A stretch of DNA of 64,000 nt from Christiangramia aestuarii (GTDB lineage Bacteria > Bacteroidota > Bacteroidia > Flavobacteriales > Flavobacteriaceae): NCBI RefSeq assembly GCF_009735585.1, contig NZ_VJVW01000006.1, forward strand, positions 62,001 through 126,000, in the 5' to 3' direction. A program made the position numbers and the translations under genes. Below are positions 63,425 through 64,000 of this stretch, piece after piece; position 1 is the stretch's first letter, and each line of letters opens with the position of its first letter. Below the pieces are notes generated by a model, which was given only the letters and a program-made list of their open reading frames with translations, was not told the DNA's origin and ran no database searches.

Positions 63425-63982
63425 ATGAAAAAAAACCTAAGCCTTTTCGCTCTCCTTCTTACTATATGTACGGGTTTTTCCCAGAATTCTGAAAGGCCGA
63501 ACGAAATAAAACTGAATATAGCCAATACCATCGCTATTGCCTCGGTTGAGTTCGGCTACGAAAGGTTCCTGGACCAGCATCAATCCCTGGAAGCAGTATT
63601 TTTAATAAATGACAGGATGAACTATCATTCCGAAAAAGGTTCCAGGAAATTTGATACCAATAGTTTTAAATTAGGTTACAATTATTACTTCGGAGATGAG
63701 AATCCTGGCTCTGGCCTTTACATCAATCCTTTTCTTAAATACAGGTCGGGAGAATTCAGTGAAGAAACTCCAGATGTGGATGATCCCGGGTTTGCCGTAC
63801 CAAGCATTACCGATATGGACTCATTCCTCATAGGGCTGGGCGCTGGTTATAAGTGGAATTTCAATAACACCTTCGTGCTAGGTCCATTCCTGAATATAGG
63901 TAGAAATTTCAGCGAAGAAGTTAAAGACCGATTTTCAGCCATTGAATTCAATGCCGGCTTTAATATTGGCTACAGATTTTAG
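63425..63982 (+). CDS. Small outer-membrane beta-barrel-like protein
   Basis: This 185-aa protein has a signal peptide (ICTGFSQ end) and repeated strands (ASVEFGYERFL, SFKLGYNYYFGDE, LIGLGAGYKWNF, FVLGPFLNIGRNF) with the terminal FNIGYRF beta signal. The pattern is that of an eight-stranded barrel of the outer membrane. No specific family or role is recognised. It is close to the window end but complete. Confidence 0.8.
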   Translation: MKKNLSLFALLLTICTGFSQNSERPNEIKLNIANTIAIASVEFGYERFLDQHQSLEAVFLINDRMNYHSEKGSRKFDTNSFKLGYNYYFGDENPGSGLYINPFLKYRSGEFSEETPDVDDPGFAVPSITDMDSFLIGLGAGYKWNFNNTFVLGPFLNIGRNFSEEVKDRFSAIEFNAGFNIGYRF

Positions 63983-64000
63983 CCCTTACGAACGCAAAAC

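Overview
The window reads as chromosomal DNA of a member of the Bacteroidota, most likely a marine Flavobacteriaceae (Gramella/Christiangramia-like; this placement is inference, not a search result). Supporting signs are many lipoprotein and Sec signals ending in Ser-Cys or Ala-Gln, -33/-7 promoters of the TTG-N19-21-TAnnTTTG type, frequent TTG/GTG starts without clear Shine-Dalgarno sites, a GH97 glucosidase, and a complete Bat (aerotolerance) operon. Nearly all the DNA is coding. I found one tRNA and no rRNA, CRISPR array, intact insertion sequence, prophage or integrase.

Layout. 1-8.9 kb: two tandem DUF3604 genes with PHP-like metal-site residues (the first cut by the window edge), a secreted sulfatase, then a four-gene outer-membrane operon with two POTRA-less BamA/TamA-type barrels. 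9.0-12.1 kb: an outer-membrane transporter-like protein, a Crp/Fnr regulator and a peroxiredoxin-SDR pair with an FNR-like palindrome between regulator and operon. 12.2-18.7 kb: DUF481, YqhA, serine hydrolase-TPR, a small membrane protein and pyruvate phosphate dikinase. 19.0-24.3 kb: two adjacent PAP2 phosphatases, tRNA-Arg(CCT), small lipoproteins, DUF2490, DUF1028-TPR and a DUF3095 cyclase-like protein. 24.3-35.6 kb: M28 peptidase, class V aminotransferase, a lipoprotein zinc peptidase, GH97, a cystathionine gamma-synthase/lyase-type enzyme, DUF3298 lipoprotein, ArsC/Spx-like protein and an EamA permease. 35.7-46.1 kb: housekeeping genes (thioesterase, YheT hydrolase, yicC-gmk-nadD, LysM/BON protein, gpsA, pheS with two small co-transcribed genes, a CREST/ceramidase-like membrane protein, cvpA). 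46.2-48.8 kb: beta-carbonic anhydrase and SulP transporter. 48.9-58.0 kb: the minus-strand operon moxR, DUF58, 549-aa membrane protein, batA, batB, batC, batD, batE. 58.1-64.0 kb: DUF4382 lipoprotein, SDR, S23-like four-helix protein, AlbA_2 protein, PPP-like phosphatase, acyl-ACP desaturase and a small barrel protein.

How the genes work together. The yicC-gmk-nadD run has the best promoter in the window. SulP plus beta-carbonic anhydrase form a likely bicarbonate uptake/hydration pair. The Bat operon couples a MoxR AAA+ ATPase to membrane-anchored VWA proteins. The Crp/Fnr-peroxiredoxin-SDR block looks like a small redox-responsive unit. The DUF3604/sulfatase/outer-membrane region looks like an accessory scavenging locus. 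No single new system is proven; the best candidates are the DUF3604-sulfatase-barrel locus, the overlapping pheS small-gene chain (including a 58-codon membrane protein that is easy to miss), the S23/AlbA_2/PPP cluster and the CREST-like membrane protein.
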